Of a stretch of DNA of 64,000 bases, positions 36,340-44,943 are shown one piece after another. Position 1 is the stretch's first letter. Each line of letters starts with the position of its first letter. The DNA comes from Hymenobacter edaphi (GTDB taxonomy: Bacteria; Bacteroidota; Bacteroidia; Cytophagales; Hymenobacteraceae): assembly GCF_003258365.1 (NCBI RefSeq), contig NZ_QHKM01000002.1:372001-436000 (forward strand), written 5' to 3'. A model generated the notes under the pieces. The model saw nothing but the letters and a program-made list of their open reading frames with translations, ran no database searches and was not told where the DNA came from. The position numbers and the translations under genes were made by a program.

Positions 36340-36699
36340 GTGGTGAAACAACCCCTCGCACCCGCCAGAGTTCGGAACGACAACCTGACTGTGACGCCCG
36401 AGCGCGTAGCCGTGATTAAAGAGGGGGACGCCATGCTGCGCGGGGCCCGTCGGTCCGCGCAGGACAACGGCTTCACGGGCGGGCACAACGTGCCCCGCAC
36501 CGGGGGACTAACCGCTGCCTGCGAAAACACCGACACGCTGTTCCCCCTCGACGGGCACCTGGACTGCCACCAGGGGCACGACGTGAAGGGGCACTCGGCT
36601 GCCGGCATCGGCCGGGCCCGCGTGGCGCAGCGCAGCCTGGGCCAGACGGACATCCGCCGCTGCGTACCCTTCCTGACCAACCGTGACAGCGCCAGCTAG
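36340..36699 (+). CDS. Hypothetical 119-residue protein
   Basis: The frame from GTG 36340 (or ATG 36433 for an 88-residue form) has the strong GC third-position bias of neighbouring genes, so it is probably coding. It contains GFTGGHNVPRTGG, ENTDTLFPLDGHLDCHQGHD and VKGHSAAGIGRARVAQRS. The product is rich in Gly, Arg and His, with three cysteines and no signal or membrane segment. I do not recognise the family. It lies behind an attenuator-like leader and is closed by a terminator. Confidence 0.5.
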   Translation: MVKQPLAPARVRNDNLTVTPERVAVIKEGDAMLRGARRSAQDNGFTGGHNVPRTGGLTAACENTDTLFPLDGHLDCHQGHDVKGHSAAGIGRARVAQRSLGQTDIRRCVPFLTNRDSAS

Positions 36700-36713
36700 T
36701 GCTGCCGCCCGCA

Positions 36714-36745
36714 GAAGGCCCGGTGTGATGCCGGGCCTTTTGTTT
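36714..36745 (+). terminator. Intrinsic terminator
   Basis: AAGGCCCGG/CCGGGCCTT, a 9-bp stem followed by TTTGTTTTG. Confidence 0.8.
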
Positions 36746-37163
36746 TGGGCTGGCGCCGGTTTAGCAAAACCGAAGTGAGCGTAACCGACGCCCCGTATAA
36801 AACCGTTTTCCAGCCTGCCTCAACATCCTCCATAACCTCAACGACAAGGCGCCACACGCCGGCGGAAAGCCGGCTTGATGGCGGGCACCGGTTCAGCCGC
36901 CCGCGCGGCTGAACCGGCGCCAGTCGGGGCCCGCTCCCGATGCCAATCTGCCATTTTTCTTCCTGGCTCAGCCTGTACGCAGCGCCAGCGGAGTGAAGAC
37001 CCCACCAACAGTACGTATGACGGCTGTGAGTTCCGTTTTGCGAGGCCAGCCGAGGCATCTGTGCCGACTAAGTCGGGCAAATTCGGTGAGCACAAAGGCG
37101 CCCGCGGCAGCGGCGCAGGTGCTTCGGCCGGCTTCGCAGAACGCGCGGCCAACGGCTGGGGGC
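36746..37163. other. Intergenic region with one palindrome
   Basis: No supported gene. A perfect inverted repeat CCGGTTCAGCCGC with its complement lies at about 36887-36916. The rest has no visible structure. Confidence 0.4.
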
Positions 37164-37172
37164 TTTTCTTTG
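37164..37172 (+). promoter_or_regulatory. Possible -7 box of the pyr genes
   Basis: TTTTCTTTG resembles TAnnTTTG (T for A) 40 bp upstream of the pyrD-like ATG. Confidence 0.35.
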
Positions 37173-37211
37173 CACAGGCTAACCGCCCGAACCAGCTAGC
37201 CCCCACGCCCT

Positions 37212-38078
37212 ATGCAACTCGGACCTTCCCTTACGCTGCAGAATCCCGTGTGCCTCGCCGCTGCCCCCTGGCAGCTGCCCGACGGCCTCGGCTACGAGCA
37301 CCTCGGTGCCATTTTTACCAAGACGGTCATCATGGAACCCCGCCCCGGTCGGGGCGAGGGCATCATCAAAGTGGCTGATGCCTCCCTGCTGAACACCACC
37401 GACCGCCGCACCGACGGCGCCGAGCAGCTGGTGCAGGAGCACCTGCCGCACCTGCGGCGTCACAACGTGCCCGTGCTGGTGAGCATCACCGCTCCCGGCA
37501 TCCCCGGATTCCGGAAAATTGCCCGCTACCTGGCCCGCGAAGCCGCTGGTCAGATTGCCGGGGTGGAGGTGTACATCAGCAGCGCCAGCACCGAGAAAGG
37601 CTTCGAGCTGACGCCGCGCTTCGTGCGCGAGGCCGTGGAGGCGGTGCGCAACGAGCTGGGCCCCGACGCGGCCCTCATCGTGAAGCTGCCGCCCTGGCCC
37701 GACCACGTGCGCGCCCTGGCCCTGGCCGCCCAGCAAGGCGGCGCCACCGCCCTGGCGGCCTCCAACCTGCTCAAGGCCCTGCACCTGCCCGACGCCGGGG
37801 ACCCGATTCTGGGCGGCCTCTCGGGCGAGGCGCTGCGGCCCATTGCCCTGCGCTGCGTGTACGAGCTGGCCCACGACGAGAATATCAAGCTGCCGGTCAT
37901 CGGCACCGGCGGCATCTTCACCGCTCAGCACGTGCGCGACTACCTGCGCTGCGGCGCCGCGGCCGTGCAGGTAGCCACGGGCGAGTGGCTGGAGCCCGGC
38001 CTCACCGCCCGCCTGGCCACTGAGTGGGACGAAACCTCTTCTTCCGTAACCGAACCCCAAGCCGCATGGAACAGCTAA
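37212..38078 (+). CDS. pyrD: Dihydroorotate dehydrogenase, class 1 (divergent active site)
   Basis: 288 residues of TIM-barrel type with class 1 features: IFTKTVIMEPRPG near the N-terminus, LGGLSGEALRPIALRCVYE and IGTGGIFTAQHVRDYL. The pathway step is dihydroorotate to orotate, FMN-dependent and cytosolic. The usual NxSCPN loop with the catalytic Cys or Ser is replaced by VEVYISSASTEKG, and the NTL motif by ASNLL. So activity or partner protein may differ. It overlaps pyrF by 13 bp, and pyrE follows, which supports the pyrimidine assignment by context. Confidence 0.8.
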   Translation: MQLGPSLTLQNPVCLAAAPWQLPDGLGYEHLGAIFTKTVIMEPRPGRGEGIIKVADASLLNTTDRRTDGAEQLVQEHLPHLRRHNVPVLVSITAPGIPGFRKIARYLAREAAGQIAGVEVYISSASTEKGFELTPRFVREAVEAVRNELGPDAALIVKLPPWPDHVRALALAAQQGGATALAASNLLKALHLPDAGDPILGGLSGEALRPIALRCVYELAHDENIKLPVIGTGGIFTAQHVRDYLRCGAAAVQVATGEWLEPGLTARLATEWDETSSSVTEPQAAWNS

Positions 38079-38836
38079 CCCGCCGCGCCCAGACGGCCAA
38101 CTCCCTGCTCTGCGTGGGCCTCGACCCCGTCGGGGAGAACGTGGAAGCCCAGCTGCAGCGCGTGGTGGCCGAAACCGCCGAGTACGCCGCCGGCTTCAAG
38201 CCCAACCTGGCCTTCTTCCTGGCCCGCCCCGACGGCGTGGCCCTGCTGCAGCGCCTGCGTGAGTGGATTCCCCAGGGCGTGCCGATGATTCTCGACGGCA
38301 AGTTCGGCGACATTGCCAACACCGCCGAGCGGTACGCCGCCTTTGCCTACGACGTCATCGGCGCCGATGGCGTGACGGTGAACCCCTACATGGGCGAGGA
38401 CGCCATTCTGCCCTTCGCCCGGCCCGGCAAGGCCGTGTTCGTGCTGGCCAAAACCTCCAACAAGCCCGTGCATTCCTGGCAGGATCAGGAGCTGGTGAAG
38501 GGCGGCACCGTCAGCGACTTTTCGGCCGACGTGGTGCAGACCTTGACCCACGAGCATCCCGGCCTCGGGCTGGTAGTGGGCGCTACCAACCCGGCCGCCC
38601 TCGGCCACCTGCGGCAGCGCTGCCCCGAGCTGTGGTTCCTGGTGCCCGGCGTGGGCGCCCAGGGCGGCGACCTGGCCGCCACCGTGCAGGCCGGCTGCCG
38701 CCAATCCGACGGCCTCGGCGTGCTCATCAATACTTCCCGTGCCCTGTGGCAGGCCGCCGAGCCCGGCGCTGCTGCCCGCGACCTAACTTTCCAGATCAAT
38801 GCCCTACGCGCCGAGCGACTTTCAGCAACAATTTGA
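38066..38836 (+). CDS. pyrF: Orotidine 5'-phosphate decarboxylase (type 2)
   Basis: 256 residues from the ATG giving MEQLTRRAQTANSLLCVGLD. LDGKFGDIANTAERYA holds the catalytic Lys79-Asp82 pair of the long (type 2) OMP decarboxylases. PGVGAQGGD is the phosphate-binding motif. It makes UMP from OMP. It overlaps pyrD by 13 bp and pyrE by 38 bp, indicating translational coupling. Confidence 0.95.
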   Translation: MEQLTRRAQTANSLLCVGLDPVGENVEAQLQRVVAETAEYAAGFKPNLAFFLARPDGVALLQRLREWIPQGVPMILDGKFGDIANTAERYAAFAYDVIGADGVTVNPYMGEDAILPFARPGKAVFVLAKTSNKPVHSWQDQELVKGGTVSDFSADVVQTLTHEHPGLGLVVGATNPAALGHLRQRCPELWFLVPGVGAQGGDLAATVQAGCRQSDGLGVLINTSRALWQAAEPGAAARDLTFQINALRAERLSATI

Positions 38837-39416
38837 GCAGCAGCTCCGGGGTGAAGACGCCCTGCTGAGCGGCCACTTCCGCCTTTCCTCCGGCCTGCAC
38901 TCCGACACCTACGTGCAGTGCGCCCGCTTCCTGCGCCGCCCCGATCTGGCCGCCCCCGCCCTCGGCGTGCTGGCCGACCTGATCCGCGAAGCCGGCCTGC
39001 AGCCCGATGTGGTAGTCGGGCCCGCCATGGGCGGCGTGGTGGTCAGCTACGAGCTGGCCCGACAGCTGGCGGTGCCGGGCATCTTCACCGAGCGCGACGC
39101 CGATACCAAGATGACGTTGCGCCGGGGCTTTACCCTGGAGCCCGGCCAGCGGGTTATCATCGCCGAAGACGTGGTGACGACCGGCAAATCGACCATGGAA
39201 GTAGCCGTGGTGTTGCGCGCCATGGGGGTGGAAGTGCTCGGCGTGGCCTGTTTGATCGACCGGACGGGCGGGCAGCACGGGCTGGATTTCCCGCTGTTTG
39301 CGCTGCTACCGGTGCAGGCGGCCACGTATCAGCCGGAAAATTGCCCGCTGTGCGCCAAGGGTATTCCGGCCGTCAAGCCCGGAAGTCGGCCCGATGCGGT
39401 GCCGGCCATTGGGTAA
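38799..39416 (+). CDS. pyrE: Orotate phosphoribosyltransferase
   Basis: 205 residues with the PRPP-binding motif VIIAEDVVTTGKS near residue 120. The lysine and arginine loop TKMTLRRGF and the early SSGLHSDTYVQC are typical of OPRTases. Makes OMP from orotate and PRPP. The ATG lies within the end of pyrF; a later start would remove the conserved N-terminal helix. Confidence 0.94.
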   Translation: MPYAPSDFQQQFEQQLRGEDALLSGHFRLSSGLHSDTYVQCARFLRRPDLAAPALGVLADLIREAGLQPDVVVGPAMGGVVVSYELARQLAVPGIFTERDADTKMTLRRGFTLEPGQRVIIAEDVVTTGKSTMEVAVVLRAMGVEVLGVACLIDRTGGQHGLDFPLFALLPVQAATYQPENCPLCAKGIPAVKPGSRPDAVPAIG

Positions 39417-39440
39417 GGTCGGCGGGAGTCCTTACCTTTG
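39409..39440 (+). promoter_or_regulatory. Promoter TTGG-N20-TACCTTTG before purL leader
   Basis: TTGG (39409-39412) and TACCTTTG (39433-39440) match the -33/-7 pattern. The box overlaps the end of pyrE and is 540 bp upstream of purL. Confidence 0.55.
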
Positions 39441-39446
39441 CATCTC

Positions 39447-39848
39447 CTTCGCTACTCTGTGCAACGAAGTCTCTCTCATACCAACCCCTCGCTGACCCGA
39501 ACGACGCTGCTGGCCGACTTCGACAGCATGTGGCGCGGCAGCGCGCTCTTCAGCGTAGCCGCGGGGCATCGTCTCGACATCATGCGGGGCGAGGTGGAGG
39601 AGCGAATAGCCGAGCGCGCGACGCAGCTGCGCGCTGCCACTCAGCCGCCGCACAGCGAATCATCTGCGGGTATTTCCGACTTACGAAAGCAGCTGCGAAA
39701 ACCCGTAGCTGCGCCGTTCGGAAACTACCTGGGAGACAACTGCGAAGTACATTCTGCTGATTCTGACCGGAGCCCGGCTCCGCAACCTCGTGTAAGCCGC
39801 CTCGTGGCCCGTTCGTCGGGCGCGGGGCGGCTTACCGCGTTTTTGGGT
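39447..39848 (+). other. Long leader or small unassigned transcript upstream of purL
   Basis: About 400 bp between a good promoter and an intrinsic terminator (39792-39845). An open frame from 39438 has coding-like GC bias only in the middle (about 39480-39640) and runs past the terminator, so it is not accepted as a gene. It could be a decayed gene, a non-coding RNA or an attenuating leader. Confidence 0.35.
39792..39845 (+). terminator. Terminator upstream of purL
   Basis: GTAAGCCGCC/GGCGGCTTAC, a perfect 10-bp stem, with GCGTTTTT following. Confidence 0.65.
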
Positions 39849-39978
39849 TGTAGCGCGGGCTTGGCTGACGCCTTCCTTCGATTGAGCCCGCGTCCTTTTG
39901 ATAGTAACTCTAAACCTCCGTGCGTCCGTCGTTCTGCGACAACCGTGCGGGCACACGCGGGCTGAAGCCCGCGCTACA
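39849..39978. repeat. Palindromic element ending at the purL start
   Basis: Perfect 14-bp terminal inverted repeats, TGTAGCGCGGGCTT and AAGCCCGCGCTACA, bound a 130-bp element with a second internal GCGGGCT/AGCCCGC hairpin. The right end is 4 bp before the TTG start of purL. It is related in sequence to the GTAGCGCG repeat at 53753. Confidence 0.75.
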
Positions 39979-39982
39979 TGCT

Positions 39983-42900
39983 TTGAGTAACACCGCCTCC
40001 CATACCATCCAACTGATTCCGCGCCCCGGCCAGCACGACGGCGAAGGCGCCCGCGTGGCCGAAGCCGCCCGGCGGCACCTGCACCTGCACACCGGCGCGG
40101 TACAAACCAGCGCCGTGTACACCGTGCGCTACCCGCTGACCGCGGCGCAGCTCCAGAGCTTCGCCGCCCAGTGCCTGCAGGACCCGCTGCTCAACGACGC
40201 GGCGCTGGACCAGTGGGCCGTAGCGCCCGAGTTCAAAAGCTACATCCTGGTAGCGAAAGGCCCTGGCGTGACGGACGACGAAGGCACCTCGGCCCAGAAC
40301 GCGCTGCAGGACTTTCTCGGCCTGGACCTGGACATCCGCACCCAGCACATTTTCAGCAAGCGGCTGTATCTGCTGGAAAAGGAGCTGCCGGAAACCGACC
40401 TGCGTCACCTGGCCGAAGAGCTGCTCGGCAACAAGCTCATCAACCGCTTCGTGGTGGGCCACACCGCCCAGGGCATCCGCGACTTCACGCCCCAGCCCGG
40501 CGGCGGGGCTGACTCGACCACCCACACCATCCGGCTGGAGCACCTGACGGATGAAGAATTGGTGCAGCTGTCGAAGGAGAACGTGTACGCGCTGAACCTG
40601 GAGGAAATGCAGGCCATCCGGGACCATTTCTACGCTCCCGCGACGCAGATCAGCCGCGCCGAGGCCGGCCTGACGCCCGACCCGACGGACTGCGAGCTGG
40701 AAATCCTGGCCCAGACCTGGTCAGAGCACTGCAAGCACAAGGAATTCGCGGCCGTCATCCGCTACCGCAACGCCGTCACGGGCGAGGAAAAGGAAGTCGA
40801 CGGGTTGTTCAAAACCTATATCAAAGGCGCCACGTCCGAAGTCGACCGGCTCTTGCGCGCCAACGGCAACGACTGGCTGATCAAGGTGTTTTCGGACAAC
40901 GCCGGCGCGGTGCGCATCAATAAGGACTCGTTGTTCGTCTGGAAGGTCGAAACCCACAACTCGCCCTCGGCCATCGACCCGTACGGCGGGGCCATTACCG
41001 GCATCCTGGGCAACAACCGCGACCCGCTGGCTACCGGCATCGGCGGCGCGCGGCTGCTCTTCAATACCAACGTGCTCTGCTTCGGCCCGCCGAACTGGTC
41101 GGGGCCGCTGCTGACGGGGCAGCTGCACCCGCGCCGGGTGTTCGAGGGCGTGCGCAAGGGCATCGAGGACGGCGGCAACAAATCGGGCGTGCCGACGGTG
41201 AACGGCGCCATCGTGTTCGATGAGCGGTACCGCGGCAAGCCGCTGGTGTACTGCGGCACCGGCGCCGTGCTGCCCATGCAGCTCGACGGCAAAGACGCCT
41301 GGGAGAAAATTATCGACGCCGGGGACCGGATCATTATGGCCGGCGGCCGGGTGGGCAAGGACGGCATCCACGGCGCTACCTTCAGCAGCATCGAGCTGGA
41401 CGAAGCCGCGCCGGCCACGGCCGTGCAGATTGGTTCGCCCATCACGCAGAAGCTGGCCATGGACTTCCTGCTGCTGGCTACCCGCCGCGGCCTGATCAAG
41501 TGCAGCACCGATAACGGCGCGGGCGGCCTGTCCTCCTCGGTGGGCGAGCTGGCCGGCATCAGCGGCGGCGCCACGGTGGAGCTGGAAAAAGTGCCCTTGA
41601 AGTACCCCGGCCTGCGTCCCTGGGAGATTTTCCTGTCGGAGTCGCAGGAGCGGTTTACGCTGGTGGTAGAGCCCAGTAAGCTCGCGGAGCTAAACGCATT
41701 GGCCGCCGAGATGGAAGTGGAGCTGTCGGACATCGGGCAGTTCACCGACAACGGCCGCCTGGACGTGACCTTCGACGGGCAGCCGGTAGCCTCGCTGGCC
41801 CTGGAATTCCTGCACGAGGGCGTGCCGCGCAAGGTGCTCGACGCGGAGTGGCAGCTGCCGACTTTGCACGAGCCCAAGCTGCCCGCTTCGCTCGACGCCA
41901 CGGACCTGCTGATCAAGCTGCTCGGGGCGCTGAACATCTGCTCCCGCGAGGCGGTGATTCGGCAGTACGACCACGAGGTGAAAGGCCGGACTGTCGTCAA
42001 GCCCCTGATGGGCCGCACCGGCCAGGCCCCGCAGGACGCGGCCGTGGTGCAGTTCAACTTCGAGTCGTGGGAAGGCGTGGCGGTGAGCAACGGCATTCTG
42101 CCGCGCTACGGCGACATCGACCCCTACCAGATGTCGGCCGGCGCCTTCGATGAGGCCGTGCGCCAGATAATTTCTGTCGGCGGCAAGCTGCCCAACCTGA
42201 CCCCCGGCGACGGGATTTTCTGGTCGGTCAACGACAACTTCTGCGTGCCCGACTCGGTGTACGACCCCGTGACCAACCCCGACGGCAAGCAGAAGCTGGC
42301 GGCCCTGGTGCAGCTCTGCGAGGCCCTGCGCGACATGTGCGTGGCTTACCACATTCCGCTGACCTCGGGCAAGGACTCGATGAAAAACGACTTCAAGGCC
42401 GACGGACAGAAGATTTCGGTGCCGCCCACGGTGCTGTATTCGATGACCGCCCTGATGCCCGACGTGCGCCGCGCCGTAACGTCCGACTTCAAAGCCGCTG
42501 GCGACGTCGTCTACCTGCTCGGTGACACCTACGACGAGCTGGGCGGCTCGGAGCTGTACCACCTCTTCGGCGAGCTGGGCCAGAACGTGCCCCGCGTGCG
42601 CCCCGAGCAGGCCAAGGAGTTGTACCAGAAAGTAAGCGAGGCCCACGAGCAGAACCTGATTCTATCCTGCCACGACCTGTCGGACGGCGGCTTGGCCGTA
42701 GCCGTGGCCGAAAGCCTGTTCGGCGACGATAACCTCGGCGCCGAGCTGACCCTGGCAGGCGCGCTGCCGGCCCCGACCGAGCTGTTTTCGGAAAGCCACT
42801 CGCGCTTCGTGGCCACCGTGGCCCCGGAGGACGTGGTAGCTTTCGAGGCGCTGATGAACGGCCGTGCCACCCGCCTCGGTATCGTGACGGACAACGGCCG

Positions 42901-43024
42901 TCTGGTGATTCGTCACCAGGATAAGACGGTGGTAGACGCTGCTACGGCTGATCTGCGCGAAGCCTGGAGCAATGGTCCGGTTAACCGCGTCATGGCCGGC
43001 GAAGAACTAACCCTGCAAGCTTAG
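39983..43024 (+). CDS. purL: Phosphoribosylformylglycinamidine synthase, PurS-PurL fusion without glutaminase
   Basis: 1013 residues from TTG 39983; the frame upstream lies inside a palindromic repeat. Residues 1-165 look like tandem PurS-type units (TSAQNALQDFLGLDLDIR, LLGNKLINRFVVG). The synthase body follows with CELEILAQTWSEHCKHKEF, KVETHNSPSAIDPYGGAITG and a second AIR-synthase-like half. It converts FGAR to FGAM with ammonia from PurQ. Long PurL proteins normally carry the glutaminase domain at the C-terminus; here it is a separate downstream gene. First gene of the purine run. Confidence 0.93.
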   Translation: MSNTASHTIQLIPRPGQHDGEGARVAEAARRHLHLHTGAVQTSAVYTVRYPLTAAQLQSFAAQCLQDPLLNDAALDQWAVAPEFKSYILVAKGPGVTDDEGTSAQNALQDFLGLDLDIRTQHIFSKRLYLLEKELPETDLRHLAEELLGNKLINRFVVGHTAQGIRDFTPQPGGGADSTTHTIRLEHLTDEELVQLSKENVYALNLEEMQAIRDHFYAPATQISRAEAGLTPDPTDCELEILAQTWSEHCKHKEFAAVIRYRNAVTGEEKEVDGLFKTYIKGATSEVDRLLRANGNDWLIKVFSDNAGAVRINKDSLFVWKVETHNSPSAIDPYGGAITGILGNNRDPLATGIGGARLLFNTNVLCFGPPNWSGPLLTGQLHPRRVFEGVRKGIEDGGNKSGVPTVNGAIVFDERYRGKPLVYCGTGAVLPMQLDGKDAWEKIIDAGDRIIMAGGRVGKDGIHGATFSSIELDEAAPATAVQIGSPITQKLAMDFLLLATRRGLIKCSTDNGAGGLSSSVGELAGISGGATVELEKVPLKYPGLRPWEIFLSESQERFTLVVEPSKLAELNALAAEMEVELSDIGQFTDNGRLDVTFDGQPVASLALEFLHEGVPRKVLDAEWQLPTLHEPKLPASLDATDLLIKLLGALNICSREAVIRQYDHEVKGRTVVKPLMGRTGQAPQDAAVVQFNFESWEGVAVSNGILPRYGDIDPYQMSAGAFDEAVRQIISVGGKLPNLTPGDGIFWSVNDNFCVPDSVYDPVTNPDGKQKLAALVQLCEALRDMCVAYHIPLTSGKDSMKNDFKADGQKISVPPTVLYSMTALMPDVRRAVTSDFKAAGDVVYLLGDTYDELGGSELYHLFGELGQNVPRVRPEQAKELYQKVSEAHEQNLILSCHDLSDGGLAVAVAESLFGDDNLGAELTLAGALPAPTELFSESHSRFVATVAPEDVVAFEALMNGRATRLGIVTDNGRLVIRHQDKTVVDAATADLREAWSNGPVNRVMAGEELTLQA

Positions 43025-43030
43025 GAGGTG
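43023..43030 (+). promoter_or_regulatory. Strong Shine-Dalgarno sequence of purQ
   Basis: AGGAGGTG begins inside the purL stop codon and lies 6 bp before ATG 43037. Such strong sites are rare in this window. It decides the ATG over the GTG at 43028, which lies inside it. Confidence 0.65.
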
Positions 43031-43036
43031 GAGACG

Positions 43037-43972
43037 ATGAGCAATCAAGCAGAAAACTTGGCAACGCAGATGGCCGACAGCACCGCTGCCGAACAACCGA
43101 ACAACGAACAACGCGTCCACGCCCTCGTGCTGACCGGCTTCGGCATCAACTGCGAGGAAGAGCTGGCCGCCGCTTACCGGCTGGCGGGCGGGGCGGCCAC
43201 CATCGTGCACTTTAATGAAGTGCTCGGCGGCCAGACCAGCATCCACGACTACGACGTGCTCAACTTCCCCGGGGGCTTTTCCTTCGGCGACGATTTGGGT
43301 TCCGGCGTGGTCATGGCCAACAAGGTGCGCTTCCGCAAGCTGCCCTCGGGCCGTACGCTGCTCGAGGAAATCGGCGCCTTTATCCAGGCCGGCGGCTACG
43401 TGGTGGGCATCTGCAACGGCTTCCAGATGCTGGTGAAAATGGGCCTCCTGCCCGATTTCGCCGGCCAGCAGGAGCGCGAAGTGACCCTGACCCACAACGC
43501 CTCGGGCCGCTACGAAGACCGGTGGGTGCGCCTGGCGGTGAACCCCAACAACCGCTCCCCCTTCCTTAAGGGGCTGACTTCGCTGGAAGTGCCCGTGCGC
43601 CACGGCGAAGGCCGCCTAGTCATCCGCGACGAGCAAGTCCGCAGCCGCATCCTGGCCGAGGGCCTGAACTGCCTGACCTACTGCGATACGACCGGCTGCG
43701 AAACCGCCGTGTACCCGCTGAACCCCAACGGCGCCGAGCTGAACTGCGCCGGCCTCAGCGACACCACCGGCCACGTTTTCGGCCTGATGCCGCACCCCGA
43801 GGCCTTCCTCTCGCTCTACAACCACCCCGACTGGGCCCGGCGCAAGCGCCTCGACCCCACGCTGTCGGAGGAAGGCGACGGGCTGAAGCTGTTCCGCAAC
43901 ATCGTGGAGCACATCCGCCAGACGCGCGCCGCGCAGCCCACCGAGGCTACTGCCAACCAAGTTTCTCTCTAG
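43037..43972 (+). CDS. purQ: FGAM synthase glutaminase subunit
   Basis: 311 residues, longer than small-type PurQ (about 225). Class I amidotransferase triad: nucleophile Cys in VVGICNGFQMLVK, and the His/Glu pair in GLMPHPEAFLSL. The C-terminal part (YNHPDWARRKRL... GLKLFRNIVEHIR) matches the end of the glutaminase domain of large PurL enzymes. So it is the separated C-terminal domain rather than a small-type subunit. A 35-residue Gln/Asn/Ala-rich N-terminal extension precedes the domain. It starts 12 bp after purL behind a strong ribosome binding site. Confidence 0.92.
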   Translation: MSNQAENLATQMADSTAAEQPNNEQRVHALVLTGFGINCEEELAAAYRLAGGAATIVHFNEVLGGQTSIHDYDVLNFPGGFSFGDDLGSGVVMANKVRFRKLPSGRTLLEEIGAFIQAGGYVVGICNGFQMLVKMGLLPDFAGQQEREVTLTHNASGRYEDRWVRLAVNPNNRSPFLKGLTSLEVPVRHGEGRLVIRDEQVRSRILAEGLNCLTYCDTTGCETAVYPLNPNGAELNCAGLSDTTGHVFGLMPHPEAFLSLYNHPDWARRKRLDPTLSEEGDGLKLFRNIVEHIRQTRAAQPTEATANQVSL

Positions 43973-43995
43973 CCTAGCATTCGACGCTTAGCGCC

Positions 43996-44943
43996 ATGAA
44001 CACGCTCCCGCAATTCAACACGCCCCAGCTCGAACTGCTGCACCGCGGCAAAGTCCGCGACTCGTTCCGCGTGCCCTCGGGCGAGCGGCTTATCGTCGTG
44101 ACGGACCGCCTCTCGGCCTTCGACTCGGTGCTGGAAACCGCCATTCCCTACAAAGGCGCCGTGCTCAACGGCCTGGCCGATTTCTGGTTCGATAAAACCC
44201 GCGACATCGTGCCCAACCACGTTATCCGCGTGGTCGACCCGAACGCCATGCTGGTGAAGGAGGCCGCGCCGATTCGCGTGGAAATGGTGGTGCGCGGCTA
44301 CCTCACCGGCTCCATGCTGCGCGGCTACCTACAGGGCCAGCGCACCTTCTCGGGCGTGGCGGTGCCCGACGGGCTGACCAAGCACCAGCGCTTCCCCGAG
44401 CCCCTCGTGACGCCGACTACCAAGGAGGAATCCGACCGCGAAATCACGCCGGAAAACCTGGTTTCGGAGGGCTGGGTGTCGGCCGAGCTGTACGAGCGGA
44501 TGCGCGTAGTGGCCCTGCAGCTGTTCAACTTCGCTTCGGCGTGGATGGCCGAGCGCGGCATTATCCTGGTCGACACCAAGTACGAGTTTGGGCTGCTGAA
44601 CGGGGAGCTGATTCTCATCGACGAAATCCACACGCCCGACTCCTCGCGCTTCTGGGACGCGGCCGACTACGCCACGAATCCTGAAGAGGCCACCCAGATG
44701 GACAAGGAGTACATCCGCCAGTGGCTGATTGCCCACAAAGTCGACGGTAAGTACCCCACGGCCCTCACGCCGGAAGTAACCGCCGAAGCTGCCCGCCGCT
44801 ACCTCGACATCTACCAGCGCATCACCGGGCAGCCCCTGGCCGCCGCCGCCGATACCAACGTGAACGTGCCCGCCCGCCTGGTGCAGAACCTGGTGAAGGA
44901 AGGCTTCATGCAGGACGCGCCGGTGGAGCAGCTGAACGGATGA
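43996..44943 (+). CDS. purC: SAICAR synthetase
   Basis: 315 residues. LLHRGKVRDSFRVPSGERL is the N-terminal signature, with VRGYLTGSMLRGY in the middle and LVDTKYEFGLLNG before the metal-binding LIDEIHTPDSSRFW. It joins CAIR and aspartate. The 315-residue form is the longer type also seen in eukaryotes and many Bacteroidota. Its stop overlaps the next start by 4 bp (ATGA). Confidence 0.96.
   Translation: MNTLPQFNTPQLELLHRGKVRDSFRVPSGERLIVVTDRLSAFDSVLETAIPYKGAVLNGLADFWFDKTRDIVPNHVIRVVDPNAMLVKEAAPIRVEMVVRGYLTGSMLRGYLQGQRTFSGVAVPDGLTKHQRFPEPLVTPTTKEESDREITPENLVSEGWVSAELYERMRVVALQLFNFASAWMAERGIILVDTKYEFGLLNGELILIDEIHTPDSSRFWDAADYATNPEEATQMDKEYIRQWLIAHKVDGKYPTALTPEVTAEAARRYLDIYQRITGQPLAAAADTNVNVPARLVQNLVKEGFMQDAPVEQLNG

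Noticed and set aside
39438-39965. 175-codon frame upstream of purL
   Set aside because: Coding-like bias only in the middle; it runs through a terminator and a palindromic element.
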